Positions 54,544-64,000 of a stretch of 64,000 bases of DNA are shown here, one piece after another (position 1 is the first letter of the stretch; every line of letters starts with the position of its first letter). The stretch covers positions 62,001 to 126,000 of the forward strand of contig JBDOQK010000016.1 in the NCBI GenBank assembly GCA_040437565.1. The letters run 5' to 3'. The position numbers and the translations under genes were made by a program. Below the pieces are notes generated by a model that saw only the letters and a list, made by a program, of their open reading frames with translations, was not told the DNA's origin and did not search any database. The DNA comes from Albugo candida (lineage: Eukaryota; Oomycota; Peronosporomycetes; Albuginales).

Positions 54544-56466
54544 ATGGAAGAACAACCGAAGCGCAAAGCCTTTATTTTATTTGACGGCGACTTACCACGA
54601 CCACTTGAATCCCAAAATGACGCGGACAGATGTGTACAAGAAAATCTTTCCTCAAGCTCCAGAAACAATTACAGAACCGACTTCACCTCGATAAATACAA
54701 ACAGCTTTAGACGTCGATCCGCCTCAAAGAACGAGTCAAATCAGAGACAGACTGCGTCCTACGATGAAGAAGGATCGATTACAGCGGAATCTGTACAAAT
54801 GTCTTCCCTTTCGATGTACAAACAGTCACAGCCAAATGTCGGAACAACGCCACTCAATCAATCGCCTCCTTTCATTACCACTCGGAACGGACTCAGTTGG
54901 ATTCTAGCGGCGAGTCTTGCGGGTCTGTGTATAGGGATTAGCATGTACTATCTCAATGTCCCACCTTCAGCCACCAAATGGATCAAACTTCCTGGAACTT
55001 TGTATACGCGAGCAACGCAGTGTATAGTGATGCCGCTAGTATTTGTTAATCTGATTGTCTCGGTATCCGATATGGTTTTACTGGGTCGGGCTAAAGCAGT
55101 TGCATGGCGTTTGCTGGCTTTCACAATTTTCTTCACGTTGATCGGTGTCTTGGAAGGAATTGGTCTGGCTCATTTAGTGCGATATGCGCTCAGCCTTCAT
55201 CAATTGACACATATGAGCAATAAGGAAGCTCTTTTTTCAATCCAATGTAGCAACGGAAAGTACTTGGAAGCTTCGGTCAATGGGATGGTTACTTGCACAG
55301 CGTCAAGCGTCAATTCGAGATCGACCTTTGGTGTGGACGATATCAATGGTGCTTTGGAAAGAGATGCTGATTCGTTCGTTGCGATTGGTTCTACAACAAC
55401 TAGTTTGATTGAATTGCTTAGTAAATTTGTTCCATCCAATATCATTGGCGCATTGGTAGATAATTCGCTTTTGAGCATTGTAACATTTGCAGTCGCGTGT
55501 GGTATCACTGTAGCTCGAAGCTTTCATGGACCGGTACAATTCAATCCTTTATTGGAATTTTTACGCGAATTGAATGGCTCTTTGATTACGATGAATAATC
55601 TGATAGTACGAATGGCACCATTGGCTGTATTTACACTTCTCACAGATACATTTGGTTCAGGTTTGAAAGAGCATATTCGCATCTCTCCAGCCATTATTCC
55701 CGCACTGGCATTGCCTGGAATCTTTGCGCTGGGAGTTGTGGTCCATATATTTATCATTCTTCCAATCTTTCTTCTAGTTCTGACGAATGGGAAGCCATTT
55801 TCATACATTCGTTATTTATTTCCAGCATTTATCTACAGCTTCGGTTCTGCGTCATCTGGCGCATCACTTCCTGTGTGTATACAATGTATCAAAAGTTCTC
55901 GACAAGTTGCCGAGCCTATCGTGGATTTTGTTATGGCATGTGCGACAGCTTTACACAAGAACGGGACCGCGATATATCTTCCTTTAATGATATATTTCAT
56001 GGTTGATCTAAGCGGGCTATCGTCAGATTTAAAGATTGGTCGTGTTCTTATTTTGATCCTAGCTTGCATACTGGGATCAATTGGAGCCTCTCCGATACCT
56101 GGCGGTAATCTAGTCATGCTTTTATCGATTTGGAAGATTTGTATCCCAGATCACGACTTGCCGGATATATATTTGTTCCTTACAGTGATCGACGTACTAA
56201 TGGATCGTATTGCTACAGTAGCAAACATTAATGGTGGCGCAATTTTATGCCGAATTATATCGGAACAAGTGGAAGAGTCTATCACGGATGAAATTCTGAG
56301 GGGCTATGACGCTACTCATTACGCTAATATCTAGGTGGAATTGAGAAATTTTGCAAATTCAGAGCACATAGTTAATCATGCTCGACGCTATGTGCAACAA
56401 GAGATTCGGGAAGCATATCGCTCGAATGGAACCGTATACACCTTGAGCAAGCTCACTCGAGGCTGA
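54544..56466 (+). CDS. SLC1/DAACS dicarboxylate or amino-acid cation symporter
   Basis: ATG 54544. Without splicing the frame ends at 56334 (596 residues). An intron 56269-56334 (66 nt, GTGGAA...CTAATATCTAG with a branch-like CTAAT) would replace the last 21 residues by a 43-residue charged tail ending at 56466, giving 618 residues; I lean to the spliced form. After a polar N-terminus of about 115 residues come about eight hydrophobic segments and the re-entrant motifs: SASSGASLPVCIQ (HP1-like), HKNGTAIYLPLMIY (NMDGT-like) and GSIGASPIPGGNLVML (HP2-like). Family members couple uptake of dicarboxylates or neutral/acidic amino acids to Na+ or H+. Confidence 0.85.
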
Positions 56467-56859
56467 AGAAGTACAAAAGAAACGTTCTTGTCATTGCAGA
56501 AAGTTGCGATGACGGTGATGAATTCAGCTTAAGTAGTCGATTGGGACACGTACAATCCGATAGAACGGCAGAAATTGCAATATCAATAGATAATCAAAAC
56601 CAATATGCATTCGGCCCCTTGATCAATGCACATTGTAAGCAACAGTTTGGCAGTGTAAACATTATACATATTCAATGCAGTACGAAGACATCTCATCACT
56701 ACGCTTGCCCTTGTCAGGGTAACTAGCATGGTGCAAACCAATCCTGAAAGGAGTACAATACTGTACTCCTTTTGTCATAAGCGTCTGGATGGGTGTCACA
56801 ATAAATGGTAGTCTATCTTGTTATATTAGTGCATGTATTCGGGTTTCTTCGCATCGACT
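56467..56859. other. Convergent 3' region with hairpin
   Basis: About 390 bp between the 3' ends of the transporter and the repeat-rich membrane protein. The only notable feature is the inverted repeat at 56747-56772. Confidence 0.5.
56747..56772. terminator. Perfect inverted repeat between convergent genes
   Basis: Arms AAAGGAGTACA and TGTACTCCTTT, 11 bp each and fully complementary, separated by 4 bases. It sits between two convergent gene ends and could fold in either transcript. A role in 3'-end formation is inference. Confidence 0.4.
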
Positions 56860-58109
56860 TCAGCTAGATTCGGACGAGTAGAAATCACTCGAGGTCTTCA
56901 ATAATGTATTGTCGAATGAACTGGACGGGTCGTAAATCGACATTTCATCGCCGAGAAAACTATCACGCGCACTGACATAAGTCTCATTCACACCAATATC
57001 TTCATCATCGTCAATTTTAGGTTCCATTGCACTAATCCATATGTCCGATTCTTTACCGTCTAGTAAGTCTGCTTCATAATCTTGATGGCTTTGCAGATTC
57101 TCATACGTTCGTTTGCGCATGTGAATAGGTGAGCTTGTCGTGGAAGAAGCTTGCTTGCGCATGTGGATAGGTGAGCTTGTCGTGGCAAAAGCTTGTGTGC
57201 GCATATGGATGGGTGGGCTCGTGGAAAAAGGCTGCGTGCGCATATGAAGGGGTGAGCTTGTCATGGCAAAAGCTTGCGTGTGCATATGGATGGGTGAGCT
57301 TGTCTTGGCAAAAGCTTGCTTGCGCATTCGAGTAGGTGTACTCGTCGCAGAATGATCTGTGAGGCTTAAATCTATACTCCGATACCCCGGGTTCCCCCCA
57401 TCTGTCCGTGCGTTACTTGAATTGGATGAAACTACCGAGGATGAGTGATGTGAAAGCCGTGTCTGTGTTGCCTCCATGTAAGCACTGTGGATTTCAGTAG
57501 GTGACTCCGGCGGCTGATTTGTGTCCCTTTGAGTGAGGTGAGGCGATCTTGTGCCGTCCTTCTTTGCTCGTTTACAGCGGGCCACCAGCATGCTTATAAA
57601 ACCAACCAATAATCCAAACGAAAAGATAGTGACGAATATGTAGATGACTGTCAAGCTATTCAGCGATTCTGGTTCTCGTCTTGGTATGACTGTCGAATCT
57701 ATACATCAAGCAGCACTGATTGAGCCAAAGAAGTCACGCAACAAATTCGTTCCACGCACTTACTATTATTCGCCCGAAATAGAGCACTCTCATCTCCTTG
57801 CGTGACTGGTGTATCATTACTTTCCAGATACCTGCCAGCATTTGCTGCTAGCAAACGCGATTCGCTTGACACTTCTTCCCAATGTCTTGGTCGCTTGATG
57901 CCCAAATATGTGGGAATGTATGCGGATGAATGAACACCACGCTGAGCCAATGCTGGTGCATGTTTTGTTCTAGAATCTCGTACCAGTTTAATTCTTGTAG
58001 CACGATAAATTAGAACAGGAATTATATTTGTGTCCTTCTCGCCGACAAGCGTCGTAGTTTGAGCATGCTCGGGTGCATCTGCTTTTTGCGTGCTTCCTAA
58101 CTTAAGCAT
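56860..58109 (-). CDS. Type I membrane protein with tandem-repeat cytoplasmic tail (family A, copy 1)
   Basis: Two exons seen, 57764-58109 and 56860-57698, intron 57699-57763 (GTAAGT donor); at least 394 residues. The 5' end is uncertain: ATG 58109 gives no signal peptide, so a leader exon may lie upstream. After an ectodomain of about 125 residues comes one transmembrane helix (TVIYIFVTIFSFGLLVGFI) and a basic stop-transfer (ARCKRAKK). The Ser/Thr-rich tail includes about five 14-residue repeats of the type IHMRTQAFATTSSP, then acidic sequence with WISAMEP and ETYVSARDSF. The last two motifs recur in the gene at 62270-63808 (WASAVEP, PTYVSARESV), so the two are paralogues. No enzyme domain. 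Role unknown. Confidence 0.65.
57116..57345 (-). repeat. 42-bp coding tandem repeats
   Basis: About five and a half units of 42 bp, one shortened to 39 bp, in frame within the tail of the membrane protein. Units differ by a few bases and encode variants of a 14-residue peptide containing HMRTQAF and TSSP. Confidence 0.85.
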
Positions 58110-59565
58110 GGGATGCAATTTCAGATTGTAAGCGAAAATGTGAAGTCACTGTGTCAGCCCTGTCGTGAATTTGCCTGGCTTTTACATCTGATGCAGGACC
58201 ATTGAATTATAGTATGCTGCCTGTAGAGACGCTATTTCGCTGCCTATGCTATGGCTATGAGAAAATAACTTTTGTGAATGGATGCATCATAAACCTAAAC
58301 AAACTGTCGGTTTTATCAAATAATAGACCAGCATGTGTGCACAAGTGAACTTACTACAACCGTGAGTAATGCAACAAGTCTTCAAAGGTCTGATGTGAGA
58401 CACTGTATTATGTTTCTACAGAAGGCTCACACCAAGCCGCAAGCAAACTTTGCACAGCAGTATACAACAGCATTACTGGTGGTGAAGTGCGCCCTACGCG
58501 CGCTCTTGATTGCGCAGACATGGACGGTAGCGGAGCAAAATCAGCCTTGATAAGAATGAAAGCAGTCGTGATTAAATAGCGGTGCAGTCCAAGAAATAGC
58601 TCTATCTCATTGACTAAAATGGTAAGAGTTCTTTGTCGTGTCCTCGCATTGTGGCGCATTAGCTGCATCCAACATTGCACCGATCCGTCTTATAGCCCTA
58701 ATCTCAGACGTGGCAGAGGAGATGAAAAGTTACATATTCCATAACATATCAGTTAGAACCCGATGTGCTAAATGGATTTCTAAATCACCAAATAGAACAA
58801 TGATGCACTTAAAAATTGAATCGGAGGTGCATCAACAATAAGTGACTATCCGAATGCTCCAGTGACTGTTACCGGTAGCACACGTTATCAAAGGTGTCCT
58901 GGTGTAAACATTATCGTACAAGCCCAATGTGAATCATTACCCTTAGATCCTTCAGGTATGACAACAGCGTCAACCTCTAATGAAATCTCCTTCCTTCTTG
59001 ATGCTACCAAACGATTCCCAACGGTTGAGATCGTGTCATAGTTGGAAAAATACTTCCTCTCCTTGCTTTATATTCTCACAAACCAGCACATGTGCTCGGT
59101 TGAATCAAAGTGATGAGACCAAACGTCGAGGGAAGACGATGAACAATCTCAGTGAGTCCAGCATAAAGTCGGCCCAGTAGGTTTTTCACAGCTATTAGAT
59201 CTTGATCGCTGTAGAGTCAGTCTACAAATGCTTCTCTCGCGAGTGATGTGACGCTATTTCGGAATATATTCTCGATCTCACGACCTGTAATGGATGATAG
59301 ACAAAATGCGTGGTTTGATCGTTCATGCCAAAAAGACAGCACTAAGAAATTCGTGTATTTATACTGACGTGCTGACTCCCACAAGAGCTGACGTCGCTGT
59401 AGCACATTTCGATAGCAATTTTACTGCTTTAATCGATACAATGTCCTATTTCGAGTGCTAATTTCAAACAAGAAGATTTGCTTTGCCACTGCATTATTTC
59501 GCATGTCGATCTGATGCGATGGTGATGATATCCATCAGATCATGTGGGTTGAAAGGAGATTACAT

Positions 59566-59640
59566 GAGCAAAAAAAATAATTTTAAAAAAAATAAAAAAA
59601 TCACCAATAAAAACAAAATTTATATTTAAATAAAATTTAG
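59566..59640. other. AT-rich tract
   Basis: About 75 bp made almost only of A and T with long A-runs, in sharp contrast to its surroundings. It could be a decayed poly-A or a simple spacer. Confidence 0.6.
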
Positions 59641-59699
59641 TGGTAATAATTTTTTCGAAAGCAAATTTTCCGAGGAATTAAAATCGTTGTAGCATCCGT

Positions 59700-60130
59700 G
59701 CTCCCAAGAAAAATGGAACTTGCATTCCACCATCCTCTGGACAGATAAAAAAAGGTCTTTGCTGATCAAATGGACATGTCCCAATTCTTTTCGTTCTAAC
59801 CAAACAAAAAGCGGTTTAGCATCAAATGCATAATCAAATAATCTCTTTTGTTCTTACGTGTGCATGCACAGTCGATAACCGCAGAAGTAATTGAATCATC
59901 GTCTCCGCAACCAGTGGGTGAACACGCAAACTCGTGGACGTCAGGACCATCACTGAATCCACCGTAGCGAACGCTTCTTGAGATGTGAGATGTGAGATGT
60001 GAGATGTGAGATGATCATCAAATGATTCGGTTTCACGCAAAACATAATGGCCAAATAGCAAAAAAATTCCTCTGGACCTACTGTGGTTCAACTGGAAATG
60101 CGAGGACACGACATGGTCCGATTCGACCAT
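59700..60130 (-). pseudogene. Coding-like remnant, family not recognised
   Basis: Minus-strand frames in this stretch read as protein in pieces, for example CPFDQQRPFFICPEDGG and VPFFLGARMLQRF, and upstream LVAETMIQLLLRLSTVHAHV, but they do not form one intact model. Probably an old decayed gene or insertion. Confidence 0.3.
59980..60013. repeat. 7-bp microsatellite (GAGATGT)n
   Basis: Nearly five perfect copies of GAGATGT in a row. No coding context that I can support. Confidence 0.85.
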
Positions 60131-60479
60131 AGCAAAAACGACTCACTCAAGGTACGGTTCGCACCAGGTCCAAATCACAGAGAAATAAAGGAATCGAGCT
60201 TTATTGACATTCCACTCTTTTCAAAAGCAGGCTCAAATTGTTCAGAAATAAGCATTCAGGTTGCAACAGCCTTTAACCAGCACCCCTTTTTCCAATGCGC
60301 CAAGCATGTACGTCCAATCGACCGATCATAATCATAAGACGTCCTTAAGTCCAAACAAGTCGCGCACGCTTCATTTACGCGATAAAAACAAGTCATCTAT
60401 GTCCATGACATCTCGATTATGGGGATGCATAGACCGTCCTATCACGGTATGGTTTTAGTCTTGGTAGAAGCTTTTTGGT

Positions 60480-60655
60480 GAGCATTGCAGCAATTTATGC
60501 GCAGACCAACTCAAGAGTAGTTTCAGATCGACAAAAGCGATGCGATGGGTCTGTATTTTCCTCGATCGTAACGTGATTCGTCTTTCCACAGCAAGGTGGT
60601 TGCCTAGCGACATTGTGATCGAAGTAGATAATGCGACCACATTATTCGGAAAATG
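60480..60655 (+). pseudogene. Coding-like remnant, family not recognised
   Basis: A plus-strand frame of nearly 60 codons ending at about 60655 reads like protein (AMRWVCIFLDRNVIRLSTAR, then SDIVIEVDNATTLFGK) but has no start and no neighbours to join. Likely a fragment. Confidence 0.3.
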
Positions 60656-62269
60656 ATCAAGCCACTCTAGATTTCTTGGCGCTGTCTTTTTGGCATGGTG
60701 AATGACCTGTTGAAGAAGGGTGTGTTGTTGTCAAGTTACGCTATCGCATGATGTATGTTGGTAACGTGACAGGATTATTGCCGCGCGATAATGCGTAACG
60801 CGGCGATTACAAATGCGGGACTATACGATCAGTAATGCGTGTTGTGGCAAACTACTAATGTGTAGTTGAAGAATCCAGTAGCCTTAGAGTAGGAAGAGAG
60901 TTTGCGAAGTAAGGACCTAAATATATTCAGTAATAAATTTGCCACCTGATGAGCACTACGCATCTGCTAATACGACCAAACCACGCATTTCATATATTGT
61001 TCACTTCAGGTCGTTAGATTCGAAGCCTCCAAAATTTTTTTCGAAATTGCGTCCCATCACCTACGAGAAAAGTATTTCTAGAATGATTCTAAGGCGATCA
61101 AGAGCTAATAGCTGTGGGGTACCTGCTCGTCCGACTTTATGTTGGACTCAGCGAGATTGTTCATCGTCTTCTCTCGACGTTTGGTCTCATCACTTTGATT
61201 TAACCGAGCACATGTGCAAGCTGGGTTTGTGAGAATATTAAGCAAGGAGAGGAAGTACATTTCCAACAATGACACAATCTCAACTTACTTAGATCTACAG
61301 CTCTATTCAGCCGTTCGTAAACTGCCAGTGCAATCTATATTCTAATTCTGTTGTTCGAATTATTCCCTTCAACATGATCTTTTACACGAAGCAGTCGAAG
61401 TATATCAACAGAGTGGATACCGCACAACTATGGCTGTAGTGCTCCTAACTCGGTATCAAGTTTTTGCTACTCTCTGACGTTGGAGTAGTATTGCATGTGC
61501 TATTGTGCCTACGATAAATGAAAAGGCTATCAGCGGCTTTCATTCGATTTATCACTTTCGCTTCATATCGCGACACCTCAAATTATATTAGGAGTGATCG
61601 TGAATGTCGGATTTTTGATCGATATCACTGTATTTAGCGCGCACATTCGGTAATGTTGAACAAAGTCGTTCAGCAAAAATCATGCAGTATTATTCCGGAC
61701 TTGAAGATCAGTGCAAAATGCGCTTCAGATGCTAGTCCTAGTTGGATGGCTATGTCCACCTGATGTGGCGCAAAGCAAGTAGGTAAAGCTCCTCCCTTTG
61801 ACCAGTCACTTACAGCACACAACCTCGTGCTGTTGTGACGGAATTTCGCAACAAAGGACTAGACATCAAGTGTCAACCATTCCGAGCGCTCTGATGCTCA
61901 CACTATGAACACATTTCTTAGCATTTTAGATAGCGTAGGCTTTTGGAAAGGTCGGTAGATTTGATTGCAACGTTTAGGCATCTTGAAACACAAAGGCATA
62001 CAATACCACATCGTAGCTAAGTACCTCGACGATTGTTTATGACACTTTTTTTCACCTGCATGATGATATACTATACTAAGCAACAACGGTACTTTGTTCA
62101 CATCATCCAATTTGAGACGATTGCAGCACAGGACAGACAAAAGGATGCACATTTATGACGATTAGCATGAAGCTTTAAATTCCTTGGTTTCTAGAGATGT
62201 GATTATACGCGCCATCACACAAGTGAAATGTGGAGTAGTAAACTTCCACAACTGGATCTTGCCTACCGT

Positions 62270-63808
62270 TTATTTGCCCGGAGCACGTGCATCCGAGAAT
62301 TTGGAGTCTACACATGCACTGATATCGCTACCTTGACTACAAACACCAAAACTCGACATAGACAAAGGCGAGAAGCACCCTCGCTGCGACGTATTCGTTG
62401 GACCACGTCTGGAAGATGCAGTCGGTGCAAATAGCGATAAGTCCCCGACACTTTCGCGAGCACTCACATAAGTTGGAGTTGCCGTACAAGTGGTCTGGTT
62501 TTTCCGGGGTTCTACAGCACTTGCCCACGTGTACGAGTCTTCTTGGGGCGTATTACCGCTATCACGCGCGACTGATGTAATCGTTGAATAACACGGCTGC
62601 ATCGATGCAATATTTGAGACCGGAATCGCGTAGTTGTCTACAGTGGAGCGCGTTGAACTCAAATTATTATACTGGCTTGGTGCTGTGGCTTCCAAGGACA
62701 CGATGTCAGATGTTCGACGACCATAATTGTCTGAACATTGGGTTGGCTGACTGGCTTTCGAAGCACTTCCATTTGCGTTGAGGGCTGGGACAAGCAAGTC
62801 ACGGTTTTTCTCACTTGGGTGTCGCAAAACCAGCATTACAAGCAGGCCGGTGATTAGACCAACAATAAACACGATGCAGACTACGTAAATGATGATCGTG
62901 GTACCGGACAATTTGGGGACAGAGGAGTTTGAGGCTGGATCCCGGGTCGAGTTCGAGCTCAGATTTGACTGCGGTTTTGCCTGTGGTTTTGACAGAGAGT
63001 TTGACTGCGGGATTGATTCTGGAGGGGTAGTGGTCCATTCACTAGACGAGGTGTCGCTATCCACCGCGGGTTCACTCGGCGTATCATCGTTCGATATGTC
63101 CTGCGGCGTATCATCGTTCGATATGTCCTGCGGCGAATAATACGAATAACGCTTTCGACTGCTAGGTTGAATATTCGTCGGGGCGGGTGTTGGATCTGAT
63201 TCTTCATTGTCGCCGCTTGTGACAAAATCTTCTTCCCGTGTAGGTTGCAACTTCTCATTTCTTATATGTTGTGGGGACGACGTAACATGGGGCACTGAAG
63301 ATTTTGCACGCGGGGGCTCATCATTAGGAGGCGGCGAAATTACAGGCGGCGGTGTTGTAGTTGGTGGGGGTAAGACGGTCTCACTCTCTGGGGTAAGTGC
63401 TGGGTTGTCACCAGGTGCTGACGGTTTAGGTGGCACAAAGTCAGGATGGTTTGTAGGTGTGTTTGGTGGGTCTGGATGTGCATTGGCTCCACCGCCATTC
63501 GGTCTATGAGGCGTTTTTGCTCGCGTTCTTTTAGGCGGCAGAGCAGGCGGTGCTTCTTTCGGTGTTTCAGGCGGTTTTGGTTGCGGCGGTGGCGGTGGCG
63601 TGGGGGGCACGGATAATTGCGGGTTTTGTGGCGGCGTATCAACGGGAGTACGCTGGAATGTACTGAAGGCGTGTTGTGGAATAGAATTTTTTTCACCAGT
63701 ATCTCGAGTGGCATCTTGGCTTTGTGCACTAACAGCGGGGATTATCCTGGCGCATCGGACGATGATTAGTATCAGGACAGGAACCATGGGATTCCGCATC
63801 GCGACCAT
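62270..63808 (-). CDS. Proline-rich type I membrane protein (family A, copy 2)
   Basis: Single exon, 512 residues from ATG 63808. Signal peptide (VLILIIVRCARIIPAVSAQ). The ectodomain of about 270 residues is Pro/Thr/Ser-rich with polyproline blocks, likely extended and O-glycosylated and wall-associated. One transmembrane helix (TIIIYVVCIVFIVGLITGLL) near residue 320 is followed by LRHPSEKNRD. The cytoplasmic tail is Ser/Thr-rich with WASAVEPRKN and PTYVSARESV, the same spaced motif pair as in the protein at 56860-58109. No kinase or other enzyme domain. A role in wall-membrane linkage or signalling is inference. Confidence 0.75.
   Translation of the reverse strand: MVAMRNPMVPVLILIIVRCARIIPAVSAQSQDATRDTGEKNSIPQHAFSTFQRTPVDTPPQNPQLSVPPTPPPPPQPKPPETPKEAPPALPPKRTRAKTPHRPNGGGANAHPDPPNTPTNHPDFVPPKPSAPGDNPALTPESETVLPPPTTTPPPVISPPPNDEPPRAKSSVPHVTSSPQHIRNEKLQPTREEDFVTSGDNEESDPTPAPTNIQPSSRKRYSYYSPQDISNDDTPQDISNDDTPSEPAVDSDTSSSEWTTTPPESIPQSNSLSKPQAKPQSNLSSNSTRDPASNSSVPKLSGTTIIIYVVCIVFIVGLITGLLVMLVLRHPSEKNRDLLVPALNANGSASKASQPTQCSDNYGRRTSDIVSLEATAPSQYNNLSSTRSTVDNYAIPVSNIASMQPCYSTITSVARDSGNTPQEDSYTWASAVEPRKNQTTCTATPTYVSARESVGDLSLFAPTASSRRGPTNTSQRGCFSPLSMSSFGVCSQGSDISACVDSKFSDARAPGK
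63078..63131 (-). repeat. 27-bp perfect tandem duplication in coding sequence
   Basis: Two identical 27-bp units in frame in the ectodomain, coding PQDISNDDT twice. The perfect identity suggests a recent duplication or slippage. Confidence 0.9.
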
Positions 63809-64000
63809 ATGGTCAAGATGCAGTCGTTTTTTTCTTTTTCTCTTTTAAGCGAAGTTTTGATTGCGTGTGTGATAGGGATGAAACTGAATTCATCTCTTTT
63901 ACTATTGACTTGGATAATAGCATGGACAATGTTGTCATGTAAAATGCAAGCAACAATTTTACTCGCTATAGTACGGTAAAGTATGCTCGAGGAAAGTACG

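Larger units (their letters stand above)
58110..62269. other. Gene-poor, relic-rich region
   Basis: About 4.2 kb with no intact gene supported. It includes coding-like remnants (minus strand about 59700-60130; plus strand about 60480-60655), an AT-rich tract (59566-59640) and a small tandem repeat (59980-60013). A minus-strand frame at 58423-58536 begins like a signal peptide (SPPVMLLYTAVQSLLAAW) and is a candidate leader exon for the membrane protein to its left, but the implied intron of about 320 nt is unusually long for this window. Confidence 0.45.

Noticed and set aside
63207-63729. Gly-rich plus-strand and Arg/His-rich minus-strand frames over the Pro-rich gene
   Set aside because: Alternative-frame shadows of the proline-rich ectodomain.
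1-64000. CRISPR arrays, bacterial operons, rRNA or tRNA genes
   Set aside because: No spaced direct repeats, no Shine-Dalgarno-led gene strings, and no cloverleaf or rRNA core that I could identify by eye; tRNAs could be missed without a folding search.

Overview
This window looks like nuclear DNA of an oomycete, with a compact genome of the white-rust (Albugo) kind the best guess. The signs are short GT-AG introns (about 49-95 nt), gene ends often under 100 bp apart, an elicitin-like secreted protein, two bZIP factors with the oomycete-type replacement of the invariant basic-region Asn, a bactofilin-like gene, and a mix of ordinary eukaryotic housekeeping genes. The genus is an inference; the oomycete call rests on several independent genes. 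Exon coordinates were worked out by hand from reading frames and splice signals and may be off by a base.

Layout. 1-7.3 kb: a DCAF1-like gene (-, runs off the left edge) head to head with METTL18 (+). Both are partly duplicated around a 100-N gap, and this is almost certainly an assembly artefact. 7.5-11.5 kb: a multi-EF-hand protein, a possible small secreted peptide and a mucin-like GPI-type surface protein. 11.6-20.8 kb: a 2135-residue protein joining an Asteroid/XPG-like nuclease domain to a DExH RNA helicase, an unrecognised five-exon gene and SNAPC3. 21.2-31.5 kb: a Cys-type bZIP, the SNARE YKT6, a coiled-coil protein, a SNF1/AMPK-like kinase, SPAG1 and a nine-exon membrane protein with a MORN-like segment and an alpha/beta hydrolase domain. 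32.6-43.6 kb: a SURNod19-type membrane protein, NSF, a membrane RING-H2 protein, a makorin, ribose-5-phosphate isomerase A and a Val-type bZIP with a START-like C-terminus. 43.6-46.5 kb is gene-poor and holds decayed coding sequence. 46.5-56.5 kb: core-1 beta-1,3-galactosyltransferase-like GT31, elicitin-like protein, MAT1, a GH30 glucosylceramidase-like enzyme with a lectin-like insert, bactofilin, BUD23 and an SLC1-type transporter. 56.8-63.8 kb: two related proline- or repeat-rich single-pass membrane proteins on either side of about 4 kb of gene-poor, relic-rich DNA.

Functional threads. Several genes serve basal gene expression (SNAPC3 for snRNA transcription, MAT1 for TFIIH/CAK, BUD23 and METTL18 for ribosome modification), membrane fusion (NSF and YKT6), ubiquitin ligation (DCAF1, makorin, RING-H2) and the flagellated stage (SPAG1, perhaps the EF-hand protein). 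Surface and secreted proteins (elicitin-like, mucin-like, SURNod19, GH30, the single-pass pair) face the host or environment. Six gene pairs are divergent; three of them have start codons only 73-109 bp apart, which suggests shared promoters. All three N-gaps are flanked by identical sequence and appear to be false gaps.
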